Shown: positions 1 through 11,629 of the stretch, one piece after another
Layout: each line of letters starts with the position of its first letter
Numbering within the stretch: position 1 is the first letter of the stretch
Source of the DNA: Lutibacter sp. A64
GTDB lineage: Bacteria; Bacteroidota; Bacteroidia; Flavobacteriales; Flavobacteriaceae
DNA length: 64,000 nucleotides
NCBI RefSeq assembly: GCF_022429565.1
Contig: NZ_CP092487.1
Coordinates: 1-64,000, forward strand
Direction of reading: 5' to 3'
Notes under the pieces: generated by a model
What the model was told of the DNA's origin: nothing
The model's database searches: none
Seen by the model: the letters and a program-made list of their open reading frames with translations, nothing else
Translations under genes and position numbers: made by a program

Positions 1-1428
1 ATGAGTAAAACTGCAACATCAGTTTGGACGGAATGCTTATCTTTTATACAAGATAACATAAAGCAGCAAGCTTACAAAACTTGGTTTGAGCCAATTAAAC
101 CTATAAAATTATCAGGTGAGGCTTTAACTATTCAAGTGCCAAGTAAATTTTTTTACGAGTGGTTAGAGGAACATTATATCAAATTGTTAAGAGTTGCGTT
201 GGTAAAACAGCTTGGTGAAGATGCTAAATTAATCTATGATGTGCGCATGGAAAATAATTACAGTAGTAATAATCCACATACTGTAAAATTTCCGAGTTCT
301 AATAGAAATCCAATGAATCCGCAGGGAGTTACAGTTCCTATAGATTTTAATAAACGAGAATTAAAAAATCCATTTGTAATTCCAGGAATTCAAAAGGTTA
401 AAATAGAATCTCAATTAAATCCAAATTACAATTTTCAAAGTTTTGTTGAAGGAGATTCTAATCGTTTAGCGCGTTCAGCAAGTATGGCGGTTGCAAATAA
501 ACCAGGAGGGACTTCGTTTAACCCATTGTTGGTTTATGGTGGAGTAGGTTTAGGAAAAACACATATTGCACATGCTATTGGTGTAGAAATAAAAGATAAA
601 TATCCAGATAAAACTGTTCTGTATATTTCTTCTGAAAAATTTACACAACAATATATAGACTCTGTAAAAGGAAATACGAGAAATGATTTTATTCATTTCT
701 ATCAAATGATAGATGTATTAATAATTGATGATGTTCAGTTCTTATCTGGTAAAACAGGAACTCAAGATGTTTTCTTCCATATTTTCAACCATTTACATCA
801 AAACGGAAAACAGGTAATTTTAACGTCAGATAAAGCGCCAGTAGATATGCAAGATATTGAGCAGCGTTTACTTTCTCGATTTAAATGGGGATTGTCTGCA
901 GAATTACAAGCGCCTGATTATGAAACAAGAGTTTCTATTCTAGAAAATAAACTGTATAGAGATGGTGTTGAAATGCCAACTGAAATTGTACAATACATTG
1001 CAAAACATATAAAATCAAATGTAAGAGAATTAGAAGGTGTGTTAATTTCTATGATTGCACAAGCATCATTTAATAGAAAAGAGTTTACACTTTCTTTAAC
1101 AAAACAAATTGTAGATAAATTTGTAAAGAATACCAAGAGAGAAGTTTCTATAGATTATATACAAAAAGTAGTTTCTAATTATTTTGAATTAGATGTTGCT
1201 ACATTACAATCTAAAACTAGAAAACGCCATATTGTTCAAGCGCGTCAATTAGCAATGTATTTTGCAAAAAGAATGACAAAAGCTTCGTTAGCAAGTATTG
1301 GTTCTCAAATTGGTAAAAGAGACCATGCAACTGTACTTCATGCTTGTAAAACTGTTGATAATTTAACAGAAACCGACAAGCAATTTAGAAGATACGTTGA
1401 TGATTTAACAAAAAAACTTACGTTTTAA
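1..1428 (+). CDS. dnaA: Chromosomal replication initiator DnaA
   Basis: DnaA binds DnaA boxes at the origin and opens the duplex in its ATP form. The 475 residues match the usual length. Domain I occupies about residues 1-80, followed by a linker. The AAA+ domain has a Walker A GGVGLGKTH near residue 180 and a Walker B LIIDDVQFL near residue 241. Domain IV ends the protein with the DNA-binding signature DHATVLHACKTV near residue 441. The window begins exactly at the start codon, so the upstream region and any origin cannot be seen. The next gene starts nine bases downstream. Confidence 0.98.
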   Translation: MSKTATSVWTECLSFIQDNIKQQAYKTWFEPIKPIKLSGEALTIQVPSKFFYEWLEEHYIKLLRVALVKQLGEDAKLIYDVRMENNYSSNNPHTVKFPSSNRNPMNPQGVTVPIDFNKRELKNPFVIPGIQKVKIESQLNPNYNFQSFVEGDSNRLARSASMAVANKPGGTSFNPLLVYGGVGLGKTHIAHAIGVEIKDKYPDKTVLYISSEKFTQQYIDSVKGNTRNDFIHFYQMIDVLIIDDVQFLSGKTGTQDVFFHIFNHLHQNGKQVILTSDKAPVDMQDIEQRLLSRFKWGLSAELQAPDYETRVSILENKLYRDGVEMPTEIVQYIAKHIKSNVRELEGVLISMIAQASFNRKEFTLSLTKQIVDKFVKNTKREVSIDYIQKVVSNYFELDVATLQSKTRKRHIVQARQLAMYFAKRMTKASLASIGSQIGKRDHATVLHACKTVDNLTETDKQFRRYVDDLTKKLTF

Positions 1429-1437
1429 ATATATAAA

Positions 1438-1890
1438 ATGACTAAAGTATTAATGGTTTGTTTAGGTAATATTTGCCGCTCTCCATTAGCAGAAGGAATT
1501 TTAAAATCCAAAATTCTTGGTTCTAACGTTTTTGTAGACTCTGCTGGTACGGGTGCATATCATGTTGGTGAACAGCCAGATACAAGATCTATAGCTATAG
1601 CAAATAGTAAAGGTATTGATATTGCCGATCAAAAAGCGAGAAAATTTACTGTTAAAGATTTTGATTTGTTTGATGTTATTTACGTAATGGACAATTCAAA
1701 CTATAAAAATGTGATTTCTTTAGCTAGAAATAACCAAGATGCATCTAAAGTTAAACTAATTTTAAATGAAGTTTTTCCGAATGAAAATTTAGATGTGCCA
1801 GATCCATATTATGGAGGTGAATTTGGTTTTAAAAATGTGTATAACATGCTAAACGAAGCATGTGAAGTTATTGCTAAAAAAATAAATTAG
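1438..1890 (+). CDS. Low-molecular-weight protein tyrosine phosphatase
   Basis: This cytoplasmic enzyme removes phosphate from phosphotyrosine through a cysteinyl-phosphate intermediate. The P-loop CLGNICRS (residues 8-15, CX5R) sits at the N-terminus as the family requires. The general-acid aspartate lies in a late DPYYGG motif near residue 121. The 150 residues are normal. It sits nine bases after dnaA and abuts the next methyltransferase gene, so the three probably form one transcript. The natural substrate cannot be told from the sequence. Confidence 0.93.
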   Translation: MTKVLMVCLGNICRSPLAEGILKSKILGSNVFVDSAGTGAYHVGEQPDTRSIAIANSKGIDIADQKARKFTVKDFDLFDVIYVMDNSNYKNVISLARNNQDASKVKLILNEVFPNENLDVPDPYYGGEFGFKNVYNMLNEACEVIAKKIN

Positions 1891-2607
1891 ATGAGTGATC
1901 AAAAAGGTAAATTGTATTTAATTCCTACTACTTTAGGTGATAATGAGCCTTTAGAAGTGCTTCCGCTTTCAGTAAAAAAAATAATAGAAGCATTAGATAC
2001 TTTTATTGTTGAAAATGAAAAAACAGCACGTAGGTTTATAAAACGAATTACACCTAGAAAATCGCAACCGTCTTTAATAATCTTAAAGTTAGATAAATAT
2101 GCTGATCAGTTAGAGGTTAGAAGTTATTTAGATGTTTGTGAAAAAGGTGTTTCAGTGGGATTGCTTTCTGAAGCTGGAGTACCAGCTATTGCAGATCCAG
2201 GAGCAGAGATAGTAAAGTTGGCTCATGAAAAAAATATAAGAGTTGTTCCATTAGTTGGTCCTTCATCAATTGTGTTGGCAATGATGGCTTCAGGGTTTAA
2301 TGGTCAGAATTTTGCATTTAATGGTTATTTGCCAATTGATACATCAGAAAGAAAAAAAGCAATTAAAAGCTTAGAAAAATTATCAAAAGAAAGAAATCAA
2401 TCGCAAATATTTATTGAAACTCCTTATAGAAATGATAAAATGTTTGCAGATTTAAAGAGTACACTTACACCAGCGGCTAAATTATGTATTGCTTGTAATA
2501 TTACATTAGAAGATGAGTATATAAGAACACTTGAAATTAAAGATTGGAAAAACGAACATCCAGATTTACATAAAAAACCAACTATTTTTATAATTCATAA
2601 AGATTAA
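1891..2607 (+). CDS. SAM-dependent methyltransferase, tetrapyrrole-methylase fold (RsmI-like)
   Basis: The protein resembles the RsmI/tetrapyrrole methylase family, whose RsmI members 2'-O-methylate C1402 of 16S rRNA. Supporting motifs are the N-terminal LYLIPTTLGD, the central LLSEAGVPAIADPGA and the following VPLVGPSSIVLAMMASG, which build the SAM pocket. At 238 residues it is shorter than classical RsmI (about 280). It belongs to the compact Bacteroidota variant, so the exact target is uncertain. The start codon directly follows the stop of the phosphatase gene. Confidence 0.85.
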   Translation: MSDQKGKLYLIPTTLGDNEPLEVLPLSVKKIIEALDTFIVENEKTARRFIKRITPRKSQPSLIILKLDKYADQLEVRSYLDVCEKGVSVGLLSEAGVPAIADPGAEIVKLAHEKNIRVVPLVGPSSIVLAMMASGFNGQNFAFNGYLPIDTSERKKAIKSLEKLSKERNQSQIFIETPYRNDKMFADLKSTLTPAAKLCIACNITLEDEYIRTLEIKDWKNEHPDLHKKPTIFIIHKD

Positions 2608-2797
2608 AAAAAGAGATTGTCTAAAAAGTTTAGGAATCCGTTATTCTGAACTTGTTTCAGAATCTCATCTTGGTGATAATAAATCACTATGAAAACCTGA
2701 ATTCGAAGACTCACGAATTCCATATTATAAAATGTGAAATAGATGAGTAAATAAATTCAGGTTGACGAAAATTTATTTTTTTAAACAGCCACTTTTT
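2608..2797. mobile_element. MITE-like non-coding repeat with imperfect terminal inverted repeats
   Basis: This roughly 190-bp non-coding block starts right after a stop codon. Its left end AAAAAGAGATTGTCTAAAAA is an imperfect inverted copy of its right end (TTTTTAAACAGCCACTTTTT). Inside is a hairpin of TTCTGA and TCAGAA around 2644-2662, in a sequence type I recall as a dispersed flavobacterial repeat. It has no reading frame. The class is inferred from the ends; copy number in the genome cannot be seen here. Confidence 0.5.
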
Positions 2798-2814
2798 AAT
2801 ATTGCCAATATATT

Positions 2815-3447
2815 TTAGACGCTAGGCTTTTTGTTAGCCTCAATAAATGAAGTGTCATACCCTGAAAATTCTCTTAAATAATGTTGAATAGAAGATCCAA
2901 AAGCATCTTTAAAGGTAGTTCTACCATGGCTTCTTAAATATTTCTTTACATTACCAGCTCCAGATAAGTGTGCTGCTGCTAAAATTCCAGATTCTGTAAT
3001 TACAACACCATTAATTTTTTTTCCAACACTTCTTTTAATGTCTTTTCTTAAAATCCATTTATTTAAAGAACACAAAGCTACAAATGCATCTTCTTGTAAT
3101 TCAGGAGTATTTAGAAAGTTATGTGTATTGTAAATTTTAAATCGCTCTAACGTTGTTCTACCAAATTGGTATTTTCCTAGATAACCTAGTGAATTTACGA
3201 TGTGGTATCTACCTTGAGACTCTTTAAAAGCAACTGCTTCTCTAAATCCGTTAAATGAATTCCCTATAAAAGGAATTTTTACACTTAGTTCTAAAGATAA
3301 AAGGGCTTCTTGTTCGGTAGGTACAGAGCTAATCGCTGTTTCTGCTTCTATGGTTCTAGTTTTTTTTGTGTTATTAGTATCTTCTGTAAAGGCTGACGCT
3401 ATAACAATAATACTAATTAAACTTAAAAATACTATTATTTTTCTCAT
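2815..3447 (-). CDS. Secreted transglycosylase/lysozyme-like protein
   Basis: The 210-residue protein begins with a signal peptide (MRKIIVFLSLISIIVIASAF). The region AVAFKESQGRYHIVNSLGYLGKYQFG looks like a lysozyme-superfamily catalytic core, with the glutamate in FKES as candidate acid and G-KYQFG as substrate-cleft motif. The later LAAAHLSGAGNVKKYL repeats the pattern seen in muramidase folds. It would act on peptidoglycan in the periplasm. It is convergent with the methyltransferase operon. The precise family is not certain. Confidence 0.65.
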   Translation of the reverse strand: MRKIIVFLSLISIIVIASAFTEDTNNTKKTRTIEAETAISSVPTEQEALLSLELSVKIPFIGNSFNGFREAVAFKESQGRYHIVNSLGYLGKYQFGRTTLERFKIYNTHNFLNTPELQEDAFVALCSLNKWILRKDIKRSVGKKINGVVITESGILAAAHLSGAGNVKKYLRSHGRTTFKDAFGSSIQHYLREFSGYDTSFIEANKKPSV

Positions 3448-3650
3448 AATTTAAAGGTTTTAGTCCTTGTAAATTTCGGGGTGCAAATGTATAACATATT
3501 TTTAATAACGCAAACAAATACTTGTAAATTATTTTTTTTAATAAAGTTTTAACAATATTTAAAAAATAGAATGAATTATTAAATTTAATGAGTTGATATT
3601 GTGTTTTTATTGAGAAGAATATAATTAACCCTAATAAAACCGCTTGCTAG

Positions 3651-4685
3651 CTATCGATTTACACCTTGCTTATTTAGCCAAAGTTGGTACTTAAATGCAT
3701 TTCTGTTATGTTGAGATAACGTTTTCGCAAATTCATGGCTTCCAATGTTGGTTACACTTGCACACATGTAATAATAGTTGTGTTTTTTTGCATTTAGAAC
3801 AGCTTTAATAGAAGTTATGTCTGGCATACCAATTAGCCCTGGAGGTAAACCGCTATTTTTGTAAGTATTGTAAGGAGAGTTTATCTCTAAATCTTTTTTT
3901 AAAACTCTTTTAATAACAGTTTCTTCACCTAATTTAGCTTTTAAAGCAAATATTATTGTTGGATCCGCTTGAAGAGGCCATTTATCTCTTAACCTGTTTA
4001 AATATAAGCCAGCTACCATTGGGCGTTCACTTACATTAGCAGTTTCTTTTTGAACTATTGAAGCTAGGGTGATTACTTCATTAGGAGTTAAATTTAATTT
4101 TTTAGTTTTTTCTAGTCTGCTGTTATTCCAAAATTTATGGTATTCGTTTAGCATTTTTTTTCTAAATGATTCAGCAGATGTATTCCAATAAAATTCATAA
4201 GTATTAGGTATATACATGCCTAATGCTGTATTTTTAGAAAATCCATTTTTTTTATAGAAACTACTATCTTTAAAACTATTGAGTAGTGAAATTGAGTCTG
4301 CTTCAATTTGTTGAGAAATTCTACCGGCTAATTTTTCAAAAGTATCTTGATTATTAAAAGAGACTTTAACAGGAGTTTGTTTACCGCTTCTTAATAAATT
4401 TACCAATTCATTATTATTCATTCCTTCGGTAATTTTATACTTACCAGGTTTAATAGTATTCGGATAATTTTTTTTTGAAGCAACCCATGTAAAAGGTTTT
4501 ACCCTTTTTAAAAAAGGACGTATTAAATTTTCAACATCATTAAAATTACTATTGGTAGGTATAAATAAATAACCTTCTTTAACGGTGTTAGTATTGTATA
4601 TTTTCGCGTAATAACTATAGGCTAAAAAGCCTCCAATTATAAATAATAATCCGATAATTAATAGGATCCCTTTTTTTAAATTCAT
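3651..4685 (-). CDS. mltG: Endolytic murein transglycosylase MltG
   Basis: MltG is an inner-membrane lytic transglycosylase that cleaves nascent glycan strands and ends their polymerisation. A single N-terminal membrane segment (about residues 5-27) precedes the YceG domain. The catalytic glutamate lies in ASIVQKETAN near residue 214, followed by the family motif LQADPTIIFAL. Length (344) is typical. The gene is one base downstream of an acetyltransferase and follows dapF in an apparent three-gene operon on the minus strand. Confidence 0.95.
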   Translation of the reverse strand: MNLKKGILLIIGLLFIIGGFLAYSYYAKIYNTNTVKEGYLFIPTNSNFNDVENLIRPFLKRVKPFTWVASKKNYPNTIKPGKYKITEGMNNNELVNLLRSGKQTPVKVSFNNQDTFEKLAGRISQQIEADSISLLNSFKDSSFYKKNGFSKNTALGMYIPNTYEFYWNTSAESFRKKMLNEYHKFWNNSRLEKTKKLNLTPNEVITLASIVQKETANVSERPMVAGLYLNRLRDKWPLQADPTIIFALKAKLGEETVIKRVLKKDLEINSPYNTYKNSGLPPGLIGMPDITSIKAVLNAKKHNYYYMCASVTNIGSHEFAKTLSQHNRNAFKYQLWLNKQGVNR

Positions 4686-4686
4686 T

Positions 4687-5208
4687 TTAATTATTTATTA
4701 ATTGGTATAGAATTTCATCTTTAAAACTAGAATTTAAATATAGCCAATCTTTTTTGATGCCAACTTTTTTAAAATTATTTTTTTCGAATAATGCAATACT
4801 TTTTAAATTAGTTGAAATAATGTTTGCATAAATTTGATGTACATTTAAATAATTAAAAGCATATTCGATAACCATTTCAAGAGCTTCAGAAGCATATCCT
4901 TTGTTTTGGTGTTTAGGAAGTATTAGAATTCCAATGCCAACGCGTTTATGTTGTGGATTAAAATCAAATAAATCTATTAAGCCAATTGGAGTATCTTCTT
5001 CATTGCAAATTACAAACCTATATTGTTTGGCTTCGTAAATATCTTGATGCGCATTTTCAATATATTGTAATAGAATATGTTTTGAAAAAGGAAGTTGAGT
5101 TCCGCTAATTTCCCAATTATCTTCGTTGTTTTCAATTGAGAATAAAAAGTCTAAATCAGCAGGCTCTAATGCTCTTAAATTTATATGTTTACCTAGTAAA
5201 GTTGCCAT
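4687..5208 (-). CDS. GNAT family N-acetyltransferase (RimJ/RimL type)
   Basis: The 173-residue protein has the layout of the RimJ/RimL branch of GNAT acetyltransferases. Features are an N-terminal strand INLRALEPADLDFLFSIE, the acetyl-CoA-binding segment RVGIGILILPKHQNKGYASEAL, and a C-terminal LKSIALFEKNNFKKVG. Its substrate is unknown. Its ATG overlaps the stop of dapF (TAATG), so the two are probably translationally coupled. Confidence 0.9.
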   Translation of the reverse strand: MATLLGKHINLRALEPADLDFLFSIENNEDNWEISGTQLPFSKHILLQYIENAHQDIYEAKQYRFVICNEEDTPIGLIDLFDFNPQHKRVGIGILILPKHQNKGYASEALEMVIEYAFNYLNVHQIYANIISTNLKSIALFEKNNFKKVGIKKDWLYLNSSFKDEILYQLINN

Positions 5209-5987
5209 TATAAAGTAATGTTGCCTTCAAAAACAAATTGTGCCGGACCTTTTAAAAACACATTAGTGTAAGTATTTTTAATTTTTTCAAAAGAGACTTC
5301 TAGGTTACCACCTAATACTTCTATTTTAATTGAAGTATCGCTGGTTTTGTTAGAATTATGTGCAGCTATTGCAACTGCAGTAACACCTGTTCCACAAGCC
5401 AAGGTTTCATCTTCAACACCACGTTCGTAGGTTCTTACTTTAAATGAGTCTGTAGCTGTTTTTTCAACAAAATTTACGTTGGTTCCTGTTTCAAAATAAG
5501 GAGCACCATATCTAATTTTTGCGCCAACTTCTTTTACATTTAAATCTGAAATTTCTTCGGTAAAAGAAACATGGTGTGGTGAGCCAGTATTTAAGAATGC
5601 ATGGGTGTCTGAAACTTCAATATCGGTAACGTCAATCATTTTAAGACTTACAATTTCATTTTCTATGCTAGCAAAATGTAACCCGTCAACTGCATTAAAA
5701 GTAGTTTTGTTATTTATAACTGCTAATTGTTTTGCAAAAGCAACAATACATCTACCTCCATTACCGCACATACTACCTTCATTACCATCGGCATTAAAAT
5801 AAACCATTGTAAAGTCTTCATTTTCTGAAGGCTCTAATAGTATCAGCCCGTCTGCTCCAATTCCAAAGCGTCTATCGCACAGTTTATTAATTAATTGTTT
5901 GTTTGTTTTTGGAAAACTTAGGTCTCTATTATCAACCATTATAAAATCGTTTCCCGCTCCTTGATATTTGTAAAAATGTATTTTCAT
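5208..5987 (-). CDS. dapF: Diaminopimelate epimerase
   Basis: DapF converts LL- to meso-diaminopimelate for lysine and peptidoglycan synthesis using two cysteines. Both are visible, in MCGNGGRC and in ACGTGV. I place the start at 5987, where MKIHFYKYQGAGNDF begins, because this matches the family's N-terminus. The longer frame to 6029 adds 14 unrelated residues and would overlap a TACATTTG promoter-like element. dapA, another gene of the same pathway, lies about 9 kb away. Confidence 0.95.
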   Translation of the reverse strand: MKIHFYKYQGAGNDFIMVDNRDLSFPKTNKQLINKLCDRRFGIGADGLILLEPSENEDFTMVYFNADGNEGSMCGNGGRCIVAFAKQLAVINNKTTFNAVDGLHFASIENEIVSLKMIDVTDIEVSDTHAFLNTGSPHHVSFTEEISDLNVKEVGAKIRYGAPYFETGTNVNFVEKTATDSFKVRTYERGVEDETLACGTGVTAVAIAAHNSNKTSDTSIKIEVLGGNLEVSFEKIKNTYTNVFLKGPAQFVFEGNITL

Positions 5988-6150
5988 TGTTGCAAATGTA
6001 GTAAATTCAAAGTAGTTTTTTGTACCCAAAAATGAAGCAATAATAAAAATGTTAAAATTGGTTAAATGAGCGTTAATGAAGCGTTAAAGACGTTTTTCGG
6101 ATATAATAATGTTTTAAATTTGAATGTTAATAAATAAAATTATATAAAAA

Positions 6151-7560
6151 ATGAAAAAAATATTAAGTATTGTGTTGTTTTCGGCTTTAGGAGGTGCATT
6201 GACTCTTGGCACATATAAATTATTTATAGAAAAGCCACAAGTGGTTATTGAAAAATCAATAGATGAAAGTCCAGTTACAGTTGCAACAAATTATAACAGG
6301 TCTATGGGAGATGCTATAGAAGATACAGATTTTACCGTTGCGGCTGAAAAAACATTAAATGCTGTTGTGCATGTTAAAAATACATCATACAAAACAGTTA
6401 GAGATCCGTTTGCAGAATTTTTTTACGGACAAGGAAGTGGAACTAAACAATATTCTCAAGTAGGGACAGGAAGTGGTGTTATTTTTTCATCAGATGGTTA
6501 TATTATTACTAACAATCATGTAATTAAAGACGCTACTGAGATAGAAGTTACCTTAAATAATAAAAAAGTGTATAAAGCAGAATTGATAGGTGCTGATGCC
6601 ACAAATGATATAGCTTTGCTTAAAATTAAAGAAAACGATTTGCCTTACATAACTTTTGCTAATTCAGATGCTGTTAAGGTAGGTGAGTGGGTATTAGCCG
6701 TGGGTAATCCATACAATTTAACTTCTACTGTAACTGCTGGAATTATAAGTGCCAAAGGAAGAGATTTACATGGTAATGGTGTAGTTACAGATTCGTTTCT
6801 ACAAACCGATGCTGCAGTAAATCCAGGTAATAGTGGAGGTGCATTGGTAAATACTAGAGGAGAACTTATTGGTATTAATACTGCAATTTCTTCAAGAACA
6901 GGTTCTTTTGTGGGGTATTCGTTTGCGGTTCCTTCAAACATTGCTAAAAAAGTAATTGAAGATTTAATGGAATTCGGAAATGTGCAAAAAGCAGTTTTAG
7001 GTGTGCAAGGTGGTGAATTAAATGGTAAAGTTGCAGAAAATTTAGATATAGAACTTTCAGAAGGGTTTTATATAGCAAGTGTTGTTGAAGGTTCTGGTGC
7101 AGCAAAAGCTGGTCTTAAAAAAGATGATGTTATTGTAAATGTAGATGGTGTTAAAATTACATCGTTTGCAGATTTAACGGGGTTTTTAAATACAAAAAGA
7201 CCAGATGATGTTATTAATGTAACTTATGTAAGGGATGGAAAAGAATATAAAGCCAATGTAGTTTTAAGTAAAAATGAAATTAGTAAGGTGAATTCTTTAG
7301 GATTAGAGTTGAAAAATTTAGATACAAAAGAGTTAAAAGATTTAAAGATAGATAACGGTGTAAAAGTTACCGATATTACAAACAAAGAATTGTTGTATTA
7401 TGGAGTAAAGTCTGGCTTTGTTATTACAGCAATTAATGGCGAAAAAGTAAACTCTGTTGATGATGTAAATTCAATTATTTCAGCTAAAACTGAAGGAGAA
7501 GTTTTAAGAATAGAAATGTTGAATTTAGATGGAGAAATAGAGCGATATATATTTAAGTAA
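6151..7560 (+). CDS. Periplasmic trypsin-like serine protease with two PDZ domains (HtrA/DegP family)
   Basis: The protein degrades or refolds damaged envelope proteins. An N-terminal hydrophobic signal or anchor covers about residues 4-24. The catalytic triad is His in TNNHVIKD, Asp in TNDIALLKI and Ser in PGNSGGALV. PDZ domains follow at about residues 275-375 and 385-469. Length (469) fits DegP-like proteases. It stands alone, transcribed away from dapF, and is followed by a terminator hairpin. Confidence 0.95.
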   Translation: MKKILSIVLFSALGGALTLGTYKLFIEKPQVVIEKSIDESPVTVATNYNRSMGDAIEDTDFTVAAEKTLNAVVHVKNTSYKTVRDPFAEFFYGQGSGTKQYSQVGTGSGVIFSSDGYIITNNHVIKDATEIEVTLNNKKVYKAELIGADATNDIALLKIKENDLPYITFANSDAVKVGEWVLAVGNPYNLTSTVTAGIISAKGRDLHGNGVVTDSFLQTDAAVNPGNSGGALVNTRGELIGINTAISSRTGSFVGYSFAVPSNIAKKVIEDLMEFGNVQKAVLGVQGGELNGKVAENLDIELSEGFYIASVVEGSGAAKAGLKKDDVIVNVDGVKITSFADLTGFLNTKRPDDVINVTYVRDGKEYKANVVLSKNEISKVNSLGLELKNLDTKELKDLKIDNGVKVTDITNKELLYYGVKSGFVITAINGEKVNSVDDVNSIISAKTEGEVLRIEMLNLDGEIERYIFK

Positions 7561-7579
7561 TTGTTTAGTTGATTTATTT

Positions 7580-7618
7580 AAAGCTGACTGGAAGCTATTG
7601 TTTTCAGTCAGCTTTTTA
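7580..7618 (+). terminator. Rho-independent terminator after the HtrA-type gene
   Basis: An 11-bp stem AAAGCTGACTG paired with CAGTCAGCTTT is followed by a T run, 20 bases after the stop codon. Confidence 0.85.
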
Positions 7619-9905
<2,287 letters not shown>

Positions 9906-9977
9906 TTTTTTTACTTTTAAGTCTTTTTAAGAGGGGATAATCAGATTAAAAAAAAATCGTTTTTTTAAATAAAGGCC

Positions 9978-10631
9978 TTAAATATTGTCTACTATAATTC
10001 TATTGCGTTTAATTTTTATTTTTCCTTCGTTTTCAAGTATTTTTAAGAGTCTAGAAACCACAACTCTTGATGTGTTTAAATCGTCGGCAATTTCTTGATG
10101 GGTTATTTTTAAGATGTTGTTTTTCATTATTTTAACTTTGTCGTTCAAGTATTTTAATAACCTATCATCTAATTTCATAAAAGCTAGGCTATCTATAGAT
10201 TGCACCATTTCAATTAAACGCATATGGTAACTATCTATAATAAAATGTCTCCAGCTTTCATATTTTACAAGCCAATAATCAATTTTATTAACCGGTATAA
10301 AAATACTTTCGGTTTCTTTTTCTGTAATACCTCTAAACATACTTTTAGTTTTATGAATACAGTTTACAAAAGAAATGGCGCAGGTATCTCCTTTTTCTAA
10401 AAAATAAAGAGCTATTTCATCACCATTATCATCTTCTCTAATTATTTTAACGGCTCCACTTAGTATTAGTGGAATATGTGTCATTTTATCACCAATATCA
10501 ATTAGTAATTCATGGCTATCAATTGTTCTTAAAATACCATTATCTATAATTTCATTAATTAGTTCTGCTTCAAAAATAGTAGTATAGTATTCGTTTAATT
10601 TAGCTCTTAATATATCTTTATCAGTAGTCAT
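9978..10631 (-). CDS. Crp/Fnr family transcription regulator
   Basis: The protein has an N-terminal cyclic-nucleotide-binding beta-barrel (about residues 20-120, with IPLILSGAVKIIREDDNGDE) and a C-terminal winged helix (about 165-215, ITHQEIADDLNTSRVVVSRLLKILE). It lacks the Fnr cysteines, so its signal is unknown. I choose the start MTTDKD at 10631: the longer frame to 10679 reads through a TAAATTTG promoter-like element. It is convergent with ligA. Confidence 0.88.
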   Translation of the reverse strand: MTTDKDILRAKLNEYYTTIFEAELINEIIDNGILRTIDSHELLIDIGDKMTHIPLILSGAVKIIREDDNGDEIALYFLEKGDTCAISFVNCIHKTKSMFRGITEKETESIFIPVNKIDYWLVKYESWRHFIIDSYHMRLIEMVQSIDSLAFMKLDDRLLKYLNDKVKIMKNNILKITHQEIADDLNTSRVVVSRLLKILENEGKIKIKRNRIIVDNI

Positions 10632-10885
10632 TTTAATAAATTCAAAATTTACACTCAAATTTACAAAAAAAATAAGCATCTTAAACCACAGATGTTACTT
10701 AGTAATATATTTAAAATAGTATAGCTTAGGAGAAAAGCATTGATTTTACATTTATATTTTAATGCAATTCTAAAAAAGAATACTGTCAATTAAATTTTTT
10801 AAGTTTGCTTGTAAAGTGTATTAAATTAGCTTAGTTAAAAATATATAAAAGTTGTACATTTAGTAGATGTAAAAAAGAAATTAAA

Positions 10886-11536
10886 ATGGTGAGAAAAATA
10901 GCACTTTATGTTTTTTTATTGGTTTCAATATTAGATGTTGTTGGTATTATTTTTAAAATAGATACGTTTGTATTAATTTTTAAACCTTTAATTCTTTTGT
11001 CTCTTTTGTTTTTATACGCGCACTCAGTAGAAGAAAAAAATAAGTGGTATGTTATGGCTTTAATATTTTCATTTTTTGGAGATGTTTTTTTACTTTATGC
11101 GGGTGACACTGTTTTTAAATTTGGGTTGAGCTCATTTTTAATTGCTCACCTTTTATTTATTGCAATTGTAATAAAACAAATAAAAAAAGCATCAATTGTA
11201 AAAGTTCTTGTGGCAATAATTCCCTTTGCAATAATAGTTGTAGGATTGTTATTTTTATTGAAAAATTCTTTAAAAGAATTAATGATTCCTGTAATTATTT
11301 ATGCAATTACTATTGCAACTTTTGGAATAGTTTCTATGTTAAATTATATGAATGTAAAAAGTAAAAAAGCTTTATTAATGTTAATTGGTGCGATAGTTTT
11401 TGTTGCTTCAGATGCAATTTTGGCTATTAACAAATTTTATTATTCTGCATTAGTTTTTCAAATAACTGTAATGGTTACATATATTACTGCACAATATTTT
11501 ATTTATAAATCCATGGTTTTGGTTGAGGATAAATAG
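10886..11536 (+). CDS. YhhN family integral membrane protein (lysoplasmalogenase-like)
   Basis: The 216 residues are almost entirely hydrophobic, with about seven or eight membrane helices. The motif FGDVFLLYAG and the later VASDAILAINKF match the YhhN/TMEM86 family, some members of which hydrolyse lysoplasmalogens. Function in bacteria is unproven. It is monocistronic and ends at a bidirectional terminator shared with guaC. Confidence 0.75.
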   Translation: MVRKIALYVFLLVSILDVVGIIFKIDTFVLIFKPLILLSLLFLYAHSVEEKNKWYVMALIFSFFGDVFLLYAGDTVFKFGLSSFLIAHLLFIAIVIKQIKKASIVKVLVAIIPFAIIVVGLLFLLKNSLKELMIPVIIYAITIATFGIVSMLNYMNVKSKKALLMLIGAIVFVASDAILAINKFYYSALVFQITVMVTYITAQYFIYKSMVLVEDK

Positions 11537-11550
11537 CTTTAATTAATATA

Positions 11551-11590
11551 AAAAAGTCCTATAAAAATATAATTTTTTATAGGACTTTTA
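11551..11590. terminator. Bidirectional terminator between YhhN gene and guaC
   Basis: The stem AAAAGTCCTATAAAAA pairs with TTTTTATAGGACTTTT and has A and T runs on both sides, so it can serve both converging genes. Confidence 0.9.
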
Positions 11591-11629
11591 TTAAAACGTA
11601 TCTCTCAAAAATAGAGAACTTAAAAAGTA

